DNA of 64,000 bases from assembly GCF_018613605.1 (NCBI RefSeq), contig NZ_JAGGPU010000004.1, positions 186,001-250,000 on the forward strand. The letters are read 5' to 3'. The translations under genes and the position numbers were made by a program. This document shows, piece by piece, positions 8,342-18,615 of this stretch. The stretch's first letter is position 1. Every line of letters starts with the position of its first letter. The notes beneath the pieces were generated by a model. It did no database searches and was not told the DNA's origin. It saw only the letters and a program-made list of their open reading frames with translations. This DNA comes from Pedobacter sp. ISL-64 (GTDB taxonomy: Bacteria > Bacteroidota > Bacteroidia > Sphingobacteriales > Sphingobacteriaceae).

Positions 8342-9071
8342 TTATCTGATCCCCGGACCCGGTAACCGGTTGCGCAAAAATTCATCAAATTTATTCTTAT
8401 AACTTCTGCTCACCGTAAATTTATTTCCGTTATTGAGCAGGATTTGGTATCCATCAACCTGCTTGACGTGATTAAAGGATATTATTTCAGACCTGTTGAT
8501 TCTTAAAAATTCAGTCCGCTCTTGAATAGCCTCTTCTATATGCTTCATCGTATGATAGGTTATGTGTTCCCCATCAGTTAAAAAAATCCGTACATAATTT
8601 AACATCGATTTGATGTATAAAATCTTTTCAAGCTGTATGCTAATGTATTTATGCTTTGAGCCTCCCTTTACCAGTAGAAAGCCGTCGGGATTTTTAATGA
8701 ACGATTCATTTGACTTTGTTTCCAATAGGCGCTGAACCTGCTGAATAAATTTAACTTCGCTTACTGGTTTAAGTAAATAGCCATCTACGCCGATCTCAAA
8801 ACTTTGCGCTTCGTATTCCGCATGGCCTGTAACGAATATCAAGAAATCGCAGTATGGCCTAAGCAATTTTGCGGCCTCGATGCCATTGATCTGTGGCATT
8901 TCAATATCTAAAAAGACTACGTCAACATGTTTTTGATCATGTAAATATGTTAATGCGTGAAGCATTATTGAAACTTTTTAAGTGGGCTACTCCGGGTCTC
9001 ATCAATATGAGTTCCTCGAGCTGGGTCAGGGAGTGGTCTTCATCATCAATAGTTATACATTTTAGTTCCAT
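8342..9071 (-). pseudogene. LytTR response regulator with a frameshift in the receiver domain
   Basis: From an ATG at 9071 one frame reads MELKCITIDDEDHSLTQLEE, a receiver start with the conserved acidic pair, and continues to about 8965. There the frame closes and the next takes over: HALTYLHDQKHVDVVFLDIEMPQINGIEAAKLL with the phosphoacceptor Asp, the K in LLKPVSE, then a LytTR DNA-binding domain (KYISIQLEKILYIKSMLNYV to FLRINRSEIISFNHV). One extra base near 8959-8966 explains the break (FNNA|HALTYL). It could be a real null mutation or a sequencing error. An internal ATG at 8965 would give a protein without the first third of the receiver. No LytS-type kinase lies next to it. Confidence 0.75.
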
Positions 9072-9468
9072 AATAAAATAGCCTCGGCAAAGTATATCGC
9101 TAAAATAATAATTATATTTTTAATTAGCAATGTCTAGCTGTTTTGGAAGTCTTTCACATAGCGGTACAGGTTGTTCGCATAAAAAAGCGGTCGGTCGCAT
9201 AAAAATCTTGGATGAATCTCCATTATTTAGGATTTTATCAGCGAAATAATGGTTCATTTATTAACTCGTCATTTCAACTTTTTAGTTTTTACCAAGCTGT
9301 CGGAAGCCCATGGCATGAAAAGAAGGGGATAAGAACCTCCTTCTTTGAAATGTGAGCAATGAATGCGCGCTTGAAGTTGGTGTTTTCGCATTACATGACC
9401 TTTTTGTTTTTTAAAATCATCTTATTGAGCTAAATTTCCAGCAGTTGTTTCAGCTTGTGTTTAGGGCT
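9072..9468. other. gene-free stretch with a short direct repeat
   Basis: No coding sequence could be supported here. CGCATAAAAA occurs twice, near 9176 and 9197. The position upstream of the LytTR gene would suit a regulator binding region, but this is only a positional argument. The rest looks like decayed DNA continuous with the umuC remnant. Confidence 0.25.
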
Positions 9469-9648
9469 TTAAAGGTTGGTCATTACTCTTGCGCTGATAT
9501 CGCCATATAGGGTATAGTGGCTACTAAATACAACGATGTTATGTTTTTTAATTTCTTCTCTGATCTTAAAGAATGGTGCACCCATGGCAATGCCGCAAGC
9601 TTTTGCTTCGTTGCTACGAGCGATAACACAGCCATCGTTGTTGCTTTA
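9469..9648 (-). pseudogene. umuC (Y-family DNA polymerase) remnant
   Basis: On the - strand the frame reads SNNDGCVIARSNEAKA, then CGIAMGAPFFKIREEI and KKHNIVVFSSHYTLYGDISA before RVM. This is the N-terminal palm/finger region of UmuC-type translesion polymerases, nearly intact for 55 residues. A stop codon lies just before SNNDG and another four codons after RVM, with no match on either side. Intact UmuC has over 400 residues. Mobile elements in Bacteroidota often carry umuDC, so this is consistent with a deleted element. Confidence 0.7.
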
Positions 9649-9735
9649 AATTTCAATTCAATTCCACCGAATCCTGCTGTACTTAACCCCGTCTGCCTTT
9701 TTAGAAACTAGCCGGTAAATCTCTTCATACCTAAG

Positions 9736-9770
9736 TTTGGGGTAGCCTTTGATAAATTAGTTTATCTTTG
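9736..9770 (+). promoter_or_regulatory. candidate Bacteroidota promoter (TTTG / TAnnTTTG)
   Basis: TATCTTTG at 9763-9770 matches the TAnnTTTG -7 box exactly, with TTTG at 9736-9739 as a possible -33 element; the 23-bp gap is slightly long. Transcription would begin near 9777, 20 nt before the ATG at 9797 of the large secreted protein. Confidence 0.45.
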
Positions 9771-9796
9771 CAGTGAATTTTCAGCTCTCATCTGTT

Positions 9797-12700
9797 ATGA
9801 AACCTTTAAAGGCATTCTTTCTATTTCTACTGACCGTTTTTCTCACTACAGGTGCCTTTGGGCAGACTATTGAACTGTACACTTCCTATCATGATATTTT
9901 TGCCTGTCAGGGAAGTGTTTCACAGTCACCCGCTGTTCTCAGGCTAAATCTTTCCGGGAATAATCTCCGTTCAGGAATCATGCTCTCGGTATCTCCAGGC
10001 TTTGAGATTTCAAGAAATCTTAAAACAGCTTATTCAGGCAGTCTAACCGTTGAGGCTATGGGAGGAACGGTAAATGAAATCATATTGTACGTCCGCTCAT
10101 CTGCCGATGCCCCTGCAGGGATGATCGAGGGAACGGTCACTGCATCTTCAGCCAGGGCACAGACAAAGACAGTGAAACTTACCGCGGCGATCAGGGGAAC
10201 TATCCCGTCTATTCCCGATCAGATTGTTGCCAACGGCGCTCCTACAAAGGCGGTCGATCTTGCCGGGAATAACTATTACTGGGTGAACGATAACCCCGGT
10301 GTGGGACTTCCGGCAAGTGGGTTTGGCCCGATACCTTCCTTTGCGGCGGTCAATAATGGTAGCAGCCCGGTAACTGCCTCGATAAAAGCCATACCCTTTT
10401 CATCTGGTCAGGCCTTTGTCACCGGAGCGGTCAGTAATAATTTCGCACTTATTAACCTGGCAACCAATAAAACTACAGTTCTTGTCGGACTGGGAAATGA
10501 GCCTATGGATGTACTGTTCAGCCCGGATGGGGAAATCCTTTATTACCTCAACTCGAAGTCCCCTGTACTCAGCTTCAAGGTGGCTGCAAGTTTTGCAAGG
10601 GAAACTAGAATACCCCTTCCGGGACAGCCCACGAGGATGATTTCAAATGCGGACGGGAGCCGGGTCTACCTGGTGAGCAATAACTCCAACGCGGTTTATG
10701 TGGTCAATACCTTAACCCGGACACTTACTGCTACCATACAGGTGGGGGCAGGGCCGGAGTATATGGCACTCAGTACCGATGGTGCTACGCTCTTCGTTTC
10801 CAATGAAGATGGCAATTCCGTTTCCCTTATCAATACAGCGGATAACGTTGTTTACCGGACTTTTACAGACGGGGGCGGTAGGAAACCCAATCATCTGGTC
10901 TGCAGCCCTGACGGAAAAAGGCTTTATGTCGGTTTTTCAAGAGGAATCAACGTTGTCGATATCGCAACGGGTACGGTAATCAGTTCCATACTCACAGCAA
11001 CAGTTTCCGGTCTTTCTATCAGTCCGGACGGCAGCCGTATCTATGCATCGATTTCTGCGCTGGACCGTGTGGAAATATATGATACTAACGATTATTCACT
11101 AATCAAGCGCCTGCAGGTGGGAAGCTATCCGAATGGCTCCCGCGTAAGCGCCGATGGTAACTGGCTATATGTGGTCAACACCTCCAGCGGAGGCGTTTCC
11201 GTAATCAATACCATTACCAATGAACTGGTGTCGAGTGCGGGTGCAGGTGTTTGGTCCAGTGCCCACGGAAATTTTATTTTGGGCGGGCTCACCTGCAATA
11301 CCGGTATTGTAAATTTTAAGATTACGGTCAATCCATTGGGTGCTGGAAGCCTGGTTATCAGCGGGAACCCGATCGCACTGCATACGCAAAGGGGAACTCC
11401 TTCGGAAGCAACTACGGTGAGTGTTTTGGCGAGTGGCATTAGCACCGATGTAACGGTTTACGCGCCGATAGGGTTTGAAGTTAGCAGGGACAATACTGAT
11501 TTTAGTGACAAGCTTACACTGCCTGCCGCTGATTTAACCGTGCCGGTTACCATTTATATCAGGCTCAGGGCAGATAATACCGCGGGAACATTTAAAGGGG
11601 AGGTCAGTGCGGTCAGCGATGGGGGTGCTTCTTCATCACTTTCCATCCCGGATGGAACTGTCGATGAGCTTCCGGTAATTACGGTTTCGGCCGTAAGCGG
11701 TAGCGTCCTTTCCTGTCAGGGAAGTGCATCACTGTCACCCAATTTATTGCATTTTACCCTCGGTGGCGAAAATCTTTTTGCACCACTTTCGTTAAAGGCA
11801 CCTCCCGGCTTTGAGCTTTCCGGGAACCCTTTTTCTGGTTTTGGGAAAACCATTTTATTTGCCCACCAGAATGGCCTGATCAGGGATGCGGAGGTTTATG
11901 TAAGGTCGGCAGCCGATGCTTCAGAAGGTGAAATCATCGGTGAGGTGCTGATAGAATCTGCCGGGGCTGAAACCCAGAGGGTAGCAGTTAGTGCAACGGT
12001 GATGGCAATGCCGCGATTGGATAGGATAGCGGATATAGAGGTAGTCGAGGACAGGCCAACCAGCGTCATTGCCTTCAGCGGCAGTTATGGCCGTGTTGTC
12101 TGGACAAATGACAGACCCGATATAGGGTTGGCTGCCAGCGGCACTGGCGATATTGCATCCTTTTTACCGCTGAACAGTGGACCGCTCCCGGTAACAGCAA
12201 CCCTGAGGGCTGTTCCCTTAACTGCTACGGGAGACGGATGTGAAGGGGATGCAGTCATTTTTAAAATTAATGTAAGCCCCGCTGCACCATCGCTAACACT
12301 TGAAGGGAATATTCCGGTACTGGGTACGGTTTATGGCACACCCTCGGCTGCAGCGGTATTCAGCCTTTCCGGAAAAAGACTCTCATCAGCTGTCCGCCTG
12401 GTTGCACCTGAAGGTTATGAGATCAGCGAGGATAATACAGCCTTTTCAAGGAAACTGGATGTTGCGGTTGGGCAGGAGGGAAAAAGAGTATTGTATATAC
12501 GTCTGGGGGCTTTCGCTGATGTAGGTGACTACCAGGGGCAGATCAGTGGTGTTTCACCGGAAGCCGGTGCGGCATCTCTCGCCGGACTTATTGGCCATGT
12601 CCTGCCGGCCCCGCTTACCCTAACACCGGCCGCAATACAGAAAGTTTATGGAAAATCTCTTCCTAATTCCTTATCCACCAAAAATTTTATCGCCACAGGG

Positions 12701-13390
12701 CTGAAAAACGGTGACCGTATCGAAACCGTTGAGCTGGACATCACTGCTGGTATACGCCCAAAAGATCCTGTTGGCAAATACAGCAAGGCAGCAGTTCCCG
12801 TTTCAGTTCAGGGAAGCCTTGTTGCCGGAAATTATTCTATGGACTTTATTCCTGGAGATGTTGATGTTGAGAAGGCAAAGCTTAGGATAAGGGCCGAGGA
12901 TAAGGTGAGGAGATATGGGAAGGCCAATCCGGAACTCACCCTGCTATACAGCGGCTTTGTCAATCAGGAGGGATTGGTGGATCTGATCGGAATGCCGGTG
13001 GCAAGCACTAACGCGGGGCCGGCCTCTGTACCTGGTTATTATGTTATTTCGGTTGCGGGGGCCGCTTCCCTTAATTACCAGATTGATTACGTGCAGGGAA
13101 TATTGACGGTGATTCCAGGAAGTATAGCAGTTGAGGCTCCAACGGCCTTTTCTCCAAATGGGGATGGGGTGAATGATCAGTGGAATATCCAAAATATCGG
13201 CCTGTATCCAAATTGCCGGGTTGAGGTTTTTAACCGGGGCGGAACCAAGGTGTTTTCCTCTGTTGGCTATCAGAAACCATGGGACGGCACTTATAACGGG
13301 AGCGATCTGCCGGTGGGTACCTACTTCTATACCATACTTACAGGCAATGGGACAAAGGTTGCTTCGGGCTGGGTGGTGATCATCAGGTAG
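9797..13390 (+). CDS. large secreted YVTN beta-propeller / MBG protein with type IX sorting domain
   Basis: The product has 1197 residues. The ATG at 9797 gives a standard signal peptide (KAFFLFLLTVFLTTGAFGQ); an upstream GTG at 9773 is less likely. In order it has an Ig-like module opening with CQGSVSQSP, a YVTN-type beta-propeller of about seven blades with SPDG and SADG turns (about 190-500), a second Ig-like module, a repeat of the CQGSASLSP module, and two MBG-like domains (KVYGKSLP; RRYGKANP). A gliding-motility-type C-terminal domain (AFSPNGDGVND ... PWDGTYNG ... TYFY) directs secretion by the type IX system. It is probably a surface adhesin or scaffold. Codon choice looks more G/C-rich than that of its neighbours. 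Confidence 0.85.
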   Translation: MKPLKAFFLFLLTVFLTTGAFGQTIELYTSYHDIFACQGSVSQSPAVLRLNLSGNNLRSGIMLSVSPGFEISRNLKTAYSGSLTVEAMGGTVNEIILYVRSSADAPAGMIEGTVTASSARAQTKTVKLTAAIRGTIPSIPDQIVANGAPTKAVDLAGNNYYWVNDNPGVGLPASGFGPIPSFAAVNNGSSPVTASIKAIPFSSGQAFVTGAVSNNFALINLATNKTTVLVGLGNEPMDVLFSPDGEILYYLNSKSPVLSFKVAASFARETRIPLPGQPTRMISNADGSRVYLVSNNSNAVYVVNTLTRTLTATIQVGAGPEYMALSTDGATLFVSNEDGNSVSLINTADNVVYRTFTDGGGRKPNHLVCSPDGKRLYVGFSRGINVVDIATGTVISSILTATVSGLSISPDGSRIYASISALDRVEIYDTNDYSLIKRLQVGSYPNGSRVSADGNWLYVVNTSSGGVSVINTITNELVSSAGAGVWSSAHGNFILGGLTCNTGIVNFKITVNPLGAGSLVISGNPIALHTQRGTPSEATTVSVLASGISTDVTVYAPIGFEVSRDNTDFSDKLTLPAADLTVPVTIYIRLRADNTAGTFKGEVSAVSDGGASSSLSIPDGTVDELPVITVSAVSGSVLSCQGSASLSPNLLHFTLGGENLFAPLSLKAPPGFELSGNPFSGFGKTILFAHQNGLIRDAEVYVRSAADASEGEIIGEVLIESAGAETQRVAVSATVMAMPRLDRIADIEVVEDRPTSVIAFSGSYGRVVWTNDRPDIGLAASGTGDIASFLPLNSGPLPVTATLRAVPLTATGDGCEGDAVIFKINVSPAAPSLTLEGNIPVLGTVYGTPSAAAVFSLSGKRLSSAVRLVAPEGYEISEDNTAFSRKLDVAVGQEGKRVLYIRLGAFADVGDYQGQISGVSPEAGAASLAGLIGHVLPAPLTLTPAAIQKVYGKSLPNSLSTKNFIATGLKNGDRIETVELDITAGIRPKDPVGKYSKAAVPVSVQGSLVAGNYSMDFIPGDVDVEKAKLRIRAEDKVRRYGKANPELTLLYSGFVNQEGLVDLIGMPVASTNAGPASVPGYYVISVAGAASLNYQIDYVQGILTVIPGSIAVEAPTAFSPNGDGVNDQWNIQNIGLYPNCRVEVFNRGGTKVFSSVGYQKPWDGTYNGSDLPVGTYFYTILTGNGTKVASGWVVIIR

Positions 13391-14020
13391 TGATATGACA
13401 ATTTTAAGGACTAGCCAACCCTACAATCCCGATCCACATTCCACAGATCCAATTGTTACAATGTCCAATATTAATGATCCTTCTTATGAAGAATCCTGGG
13501 GGGATGGGCTGGTACTAAACAAATTTAAACATCAAAGGTGATTTAATCAATTTTTTTAAATATCACCTGCTCAGGCCGACGGATCAGGGGAATCTGGTGT
13601 GTTTTGACAGGGTTGTAGGAGGATGGTTAGGGGAAGGTTGGGAGGCTGATGGTGTTTTGGTCGGGTTAGGTGGTGGAGGGATAGGAGGAGCTCAACAGGC
13701 ATGAAGTTTGTTTGTTTCAACAAATGGACATTGTTTTGGTTGTGATTTAGAAAGAGGTTTGGTTTTTTTTAGCTGCCCCCTGCAGGCCGGGCCATCTGCT
13801 GTATCTTTTGTTCTGGAAGGATGCCGCGTCTGTCCCTGACAGGGGAGGATTATGATGGTCAGTTTTTCTTTGGCGGAGTTTTTTACTCTAGCTTGATCCA
13901 CCTCGGCAACTACAGCGTTGAATGGCCCGGCTTTAAACTTCAATATGCTGGATGAAAAGCCACCTGATATAAATCCGGGTTACTCAAAACTTGCTTTTAC
14001 TGGTCTGTTGATTGTCGTTG
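13391..14020. other. gene-free stretch
   Basis: Frames of up to 83 codons exist, but none resembles a protein family or has plausible composition. There is a G-rich, low-complexity segment at about 13610-13690 on the + strand. I see no terminator hairpin followed by a T-run and no RNA gene. The stretch may be decayed DNA. Confidence 0.3.
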
Positions 14021-14935
14021 TTAATTAAAGGAGTGTCTGAACTCCAAAGGTGAAACGTTTGTCTTCGTCTTGAAGAGCTTGCTGAACGATTGTGAATGTT
14101 CAAAGCCCAATTCATAAGCAATTTCCGAAACGGAAAGATTTGTATTTGATAATTTTTCTTTAGCTTTTTCTATGATTGCGTTCTGGATGTACTGTTGTGT
14201 GTTTAGTCCTGTCAATGAACTCAACATATCACTCAGATAGCGCTGCGATAGCTTTAATTCTGTACTGATATATTTTACGGACGGTAAGCCGTTTTTCAGA
14301 CTGTTTTCTTCTTCAAAATAGTGGTCTAAAAGTTTGTCCAAAGAAGTTATGATATCGTGATTGATTGCTTTTCTCGTAATAAATTGCCTGTTGTAAAAAC
14401 GGTTACTGTAATTCAATAACAATTCTATCTGTGACACCAGAACATCCTGGCTGAAGTGGTCAATGTTGTTATCCAATTCATCGGCTATTGTAGCAAATAA
14501 ATTGGCTATGATTTCTTTTTCTTTTGCCGACAGAAACAAGGCTTCTGAAACATCGTATGAGAAAAAGCCATAGTGATTTATTGTTTTTCCCAACGGATAA
14601 TTTCGGATAAAGTCCGGATGGAAATACAAAGCAATACCCTGATAGCTCTCTGTGTCTTCCGGTGAACAAACGATTTGTTTTGGCTTCAAAAATGCTAATC
14701 CGCCTTCTTCAAAATCGTAATAGCCCTGTCCGTATTTTATTTGTCCGGTGAATGTGGGCTTAAAGGAAATTTTGTAAAAATCAAGACTTACTTTTTGCCC
14801 TTTTGGAAACATCTCAATCGGAACATTATTGTAATCAACCAATGCAATCAAGGGGTGCAATGGTGCAGGAAATCCCAAAATACGCACCAGTTGCGATATA
14901 CTTTTTAGGTGATTGATGTTGGATTGTTGTTGCAT
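14021..14935 (-). CDS. AraC-family transcriptional regulator
   Basis: The protein has 304 residues. The N-terminal half is a cupin-like sensing domain without an obvious ligand motif. The C-terminal 100 residues carry the two AraC helix-turn-helices: ISTELKLSQRYLSDMLSSLTG and VSEIAYELGFEHSQSFSKLF, ending in NVSPLEFRHSF. The start lies 19 bp after the stop of the SDR gene, so it is the last gene of an aldo/keto reductase, SDR, AraC operon. AraC genes in this arrangement usually control the adjacent oxidoreductases, often in response to reactive aldehydes or other electrophiles. The inducer here is unknown. Confidence 0.88.
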   Translation of the reverse strand: MQQQSNINHLKSISQLVRILGFPAPLHPLIALVDYNNVPIEMFPKGQKVSLDFYKISFKPTFTGQIKYGQGYYDFEEGGLAFLKPKQIVCSPEDTESYQGIALYFHPDFIRNYPLGKTINHYGFFSYDVSEALFLSAKEKEIIANLFATIADELDNNIDHFSQDVLVSQIELLLNYSNRFYNRQFITRKAINHDIITSLDKLLDHYFEEENSLKNGLPSVKYISTELKLSQRYLSDMLSSLTGLNTQQYIQNAIIEKAKEKLSNTNLSVSEIAYELGFEHSQSFSKLFKTKTNVSPLEFRHSFN

Positions 14936-14954
14936 TTCTCGTTTACGAATGTAG

Positions 14955-15692
14955 TTAATTTTGTTTTGACGGACGGATAACTATATCCCCGATTTCAACA
15001 TCGTTAGGTTGGCTTATCGCATAAATTACAGCATTGGCAATGGCTATGGGGTTGATGGCAATCTGTTCCATTCCTTTTTGAACAGCTGTTTTCATTTCTT
15101 TGTTTTTGATGTTGTCCGCAAAATCTGTTTTCACTAATCCGGGAGAAATGCCTGTGATGCGTATGTTTCCGTCTGACTCCTGACGAAACGCTTCTGCAAT
15201 CGTGCGAATGGCATTTTTGGTTCCTGCATAAACGCCCTGCATTGTCACAATCTTTATTCCCGAAGTTGAAATGATATTGACGATATGTCCCGATCGCTGT
15301 TGTTCAAAAACGGGAATTGCAGCTGCCATCCCGTACAAAACGCCTTTAAGATTAATGTCGATCATTTCTTCCCAACCTTCAATATCCAGTTCGTCAAGGC
15401 GGCTTAATTGACTGACACCTGCGTTGTTTACAATGACATCCAATTTTCCGTGTTGCTCAACTGCTGTATTGACCAATCTAATTAGATCTGCTTTATTCCT
15501 CACATCAATTTGAGCAAATGTGGCTTTACCACCTTCGCTATTAATTTCTTCAACAATTTGTTGCAACTGTGCTGTTCGCCTTGCACCCAGAACAACCTTT
15601 GCACCTTTTTTAGCTAATTCCATGGCGATGGTTTTACCCATTCCGCTGCTTGCACCTGTAATGGCAACTATTTTTCCTTTAATATTTTTCAT
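14955..15692 (-). CDS. short-chain dehydrogenase/reductase
   Basis: This classical SDR has 245 residues. The Rossmann glycine motif TGASSGMG is at 12-19, NNAG at 89-92, and the catalytic set is S142 or S144 with Y155 and K159 (YAGTK). The R residues after the second strand (GARR) favour NADPH. It is expected to be a cytoplasmic oxidoreductase acting on a small carbonyl or alcohol. It starts 12 bp after the aldo/keto reductase stop, with which it is probably co-transcribed. The exact substrate cannot be read from sequence. Confidence 0.9.
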   Translation of the reverse strand: MKNIKGKIVAITGASSGMGKTIAMELAKKGAKVVLGARRTAQLQQIVEEINSEGGKATFAQIDVRNKADLIRLVNTAVEQHGKLDVIVNNAGVSQLSRLDELDIEGWEEMIDINLKGVLYGMAAAIPVFEQQRSGHIVNIISTSGIKIVTMQGVYAGTKNAIRTIAEAFRQESDGNIRITGISPGLVKTDFADNIKNKEMKTAVQKGMEQIAINPIAIANAVIYAISQPNDVEIGDIVIRPSKQN

Positions 15693-15704
15693 TGTTATTG
15701 GTTC

Positions 15705-16718
<1,014 letters not shown>

Positions 16719-16823
16719 TCAAGTACAAAACTCCTGATTGTCGTTCTGTAAAAAGTAGCCCAATTGGTAATTGTTGTAGTCAGATTGTCAATCGTTTTTA
16801 AATGCTGCAATAAGTCCTATACC

Positions 16824-16910
16824 TTAATCTAGAGATTTGATGGCTGTCAGACCATCAGCGGATAACTCAAAGTCAGATACATTGAAATTTTCGTTTGCCC
16901 TTTCACAGGG
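16824..16910 (-). pseudogene. aldo/keto reductase remnant (C-terminal 28 codons)
   Basis: On the - strand the frame ends ERANENFNVSDFELSADG then LTAIKSLD and a stop. This matches the C-terminal segment of 2,5-diketogluconate-reductase-type enzymes (E-R-x-x-E-N-F-x-V-F-D-F-E-L-S-x-x-D-M-x-A-I-x-x-L-D). Nothing upstream in that frame fits the family, so only the tail survives. It differs from the neighbouring intact reductase, so it is not a simple duplication of it. Confidence 0.55.
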
Positions 16911-17271
16911 TGAAAGGGCAAATTGTATATTGGGATTGATATATTTTTTGATGCTTATGGCATTAGATTTTCCAGGGATTAGTTGCTGTTCAGAAAATTT
17001 GATCACTGGCAGACGGTTTTCAGTCTTTGCAAAGCTATCGGCAATGCATGCTCCCCTTTATGGTAAGAAATCATCTTGAATACTGATATTTATCAGTTTC
17101 ATTGGGGCGGATTTATTTGGAACTTTGAGGGAAAGTTTTATGGTCTTACTTTAAATCGCTTTCCAGTTCTATTAGGTTTTGCTATTTATGATTTTAAACC
17201 GACCATATCACTTCTCTTTAGGACCGGATTATTGGAAGTAATTTATTTGGGCGCGATCAAATCTCATTATA
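16911..17271. other. gene-free stretch upstream of yoaK-type gene
   Basis: Short frames are present, including one of 67 codons at 17076-17279, but none has a recognisable family or a convincing start. GCCCTTTCACAGGGTGAAAGGGC at 16898-16920 is a strong hairpin (GCCCTTTCA / TGAAAGGGC with a 5-nt loop) without a T-run. It lies over the aldo/keto reductase remnant. Confidence 0.35.
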
Positions 17272-18024
17272 ATGCTTAGACACTTAGGAGCAAAAAGGAC
17301 ATATGGGCATAATCTCAGATTGGCAAGCCTGTTAGGCATGACTGCTGGTTTTGTCAATGCTGAAGGCTATCTTGGATTTAGCATTCTTACTACAAACGTA
17401 ACAGGGCATGCTGCATTTTTTGCTGAAAGAATAGCCTTTCAGGATTGGGGCACAGTGCAGGTTATCGCGCTATGGATGATGCTTTTTCTTGGTGGTGCAT
17501 TTATTTCAGGTCTGATCTTGTCCTTTACAGGTCATAACCAACGTTACTCTTATTCAATTCCCATTCTCATCGAGATCGGTGTACTGCTGTTTTCAGCATT
17601 TTACGGGGGAAGATACAGTGAAACACTTCTCTCAAAGGAGTTATTTGCTGGAAGTCTTCTTTTTGCCATGGGGATGCAGAATTCACTGGTGTCTATGGTG
17701 TCCGGCTCTGTCGTAAGAACTACCCATCTTACAGGTACTTTTACAGATCTGGGGATAGAACTGGCACAGGTTCTGCGTAATGAAGGCCAGGAGCGTAAAA
17801 CTGTAAAATCGAAGATCAGGCTCCGACTTGCTATTATTTTCTTCTTCATGGCAGGGGCAATTGCAGGAGCTTATCTTTTCAAACATTTTGGATTCCCTTC
17901 TTTTTTTGCCCCGGTTGCGATTCTTGTTTTCGTATTGCTTTACGATGTATTCAGGATCAGGGCCAAAAGGTATTATAACAGGACCGCAGGCGCGGTGAAA
18001 AGGAGGATCGGACTGCATCTCTAG
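17272..18024 (+). CDS. YoaK-family (DUF1275) membrane protein
   Basis: The product has 250 residues with about six membrane segments. The family signatures are visible: an early G-F-V-N-A-E-G segment followed by TTNVTGHAAFF, and in the middle GMQNSLVSMVSG then TTHLTGTFTDLG. The N-terminal R/K-rich stretch and the basic C-terminus suggest both ends are cytoplasmic. The function of the family is not established; some members are linked to stress and transport. The gene stands alone, with a different type of gene 160 bp downstream. Confidence 0.85.
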   Translation: MLRHLGAKRTYGHNLRLASLLGMTAGFVNAEGYLGFSILTTNVTGHAAFFAERIAFQDWGTVQVIALWMMLFLGGAFISGLILSFTGHNQRYSYSIPILIEIGVLLFSAFYGGRYSETLLSKELFAGSLLFAMGMQNSLVSMVSGSVVRTTHLTGTFTDLGIELAQVLRNEGQERKTVKSKIRLRLAIIFFFMAGAIAGAYLFKHFGFPSFFAPVAILVFVLLYDVFRIRAKRYYNRTAGAVKRRIGLHL

Positions 18025-18146
18025 TTTACAGCCAACACCTATGGAGGCGACTGGGCAAAATGTATTTAATTTATCTTGAGCAGCCAAGCTGATAATTATC
18101 ATTTTTCTCCATGATATTTTGTTGGAAAAAACAGCTCATTAGCCTA

Positions 18147-18154
18147 TAATTTTG
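18147..18154 (+). promoter_or_regulatory. candidate -7 box (TAATTTTG)
   Basis: TAATTTTG matches TAnnTTTG, and a TTG at 18122-18124 lies 22 bp upstream as a -33 element. The ATG of the next gene is at 18186, about 25 nt from the predicted start of transcription. Confidence 0.4.
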
Positions 18155-18185
18155 CTTTAGGTTTTGTTAAAGAGCCTGTATTGCC

Positions 18186-18536
18186 ATGAGTGGGGATATC
18201 TCTGGAGCTTTTCAACACATAAAACATATGAACGAAATTTTTTATTTAGGATATGACCTGGAAAAAGCAGGTTACAATTTCCCTTTGAGTCCAGAGAAGA
18301 ATGAGGAAAATGTAAGGCTCTTACACGGAATCGCCGGGGATTTTGTAAAAGTGTCCAAGGTCGGGGCAAGACTTGATGAGGAAGAACTAAAGGACCGATT
18401 GGTGCTCTTTGCGTCTTCGATAAACAACCTTCTTCCCATTGTTGTCTTATCGGTCAGTCAACAGGGTATTTTAAAGGAGGAGAACATCAATAGAGGGAGT
18501 ACTGTTTTTAAACAGCTATTTGGAAGAAATACCTAA
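18186..18536 (+). CDS. hypothetical protein, 116 residues
   Basis: I do not recognise this family. The protein is soluble and mostly helical by composition, with no signal peptide. It has an acidic/charged middle (ARLDEEELKDRLVLFASSINNLLPIVVLS) and a basic C-terminus. A plausible promoter lies 32 bp upstream of the ATG. It precedes another small unknown gene and a pair of methyltransferases on the same strand. Confidence 0.5.
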   Translation: MSGDISGAFQHIKHMNEIFYLGYDLEKAGYNFPLSPEKNEENVRLLHGIAGDFVKVSKVGARLDEEELKDRLVLFASSINNLLPIVVLSVSQQGILKEENINRGSTVFKQLFGRNT

Positions 18537-18615
18537 GGAAATCCTGCGCAGATGTATGGACCGTTTATCGTATTAGGATATGTGGTGGGCTGGCCGATAA
18601 AAAAGAATTAAGCAA

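Noticed and set aside
11125..11445. 106-codon frame opposite the propeller gene
   Set aside because: It is fully antisense to a strong coding region with clear domain repeats, so a shadow frame.
13692..13943. 83-codon frame on the - strand after the large secreted protein
   Set aside because: Composition is implausible for a protein, with many K, P and Q residues and no start context or family resemblance.
17076..17279. 67-codon frame before the YoaK-type gene
   Set aside because: It overlaps the start of a well-supported gene and resembles no family.
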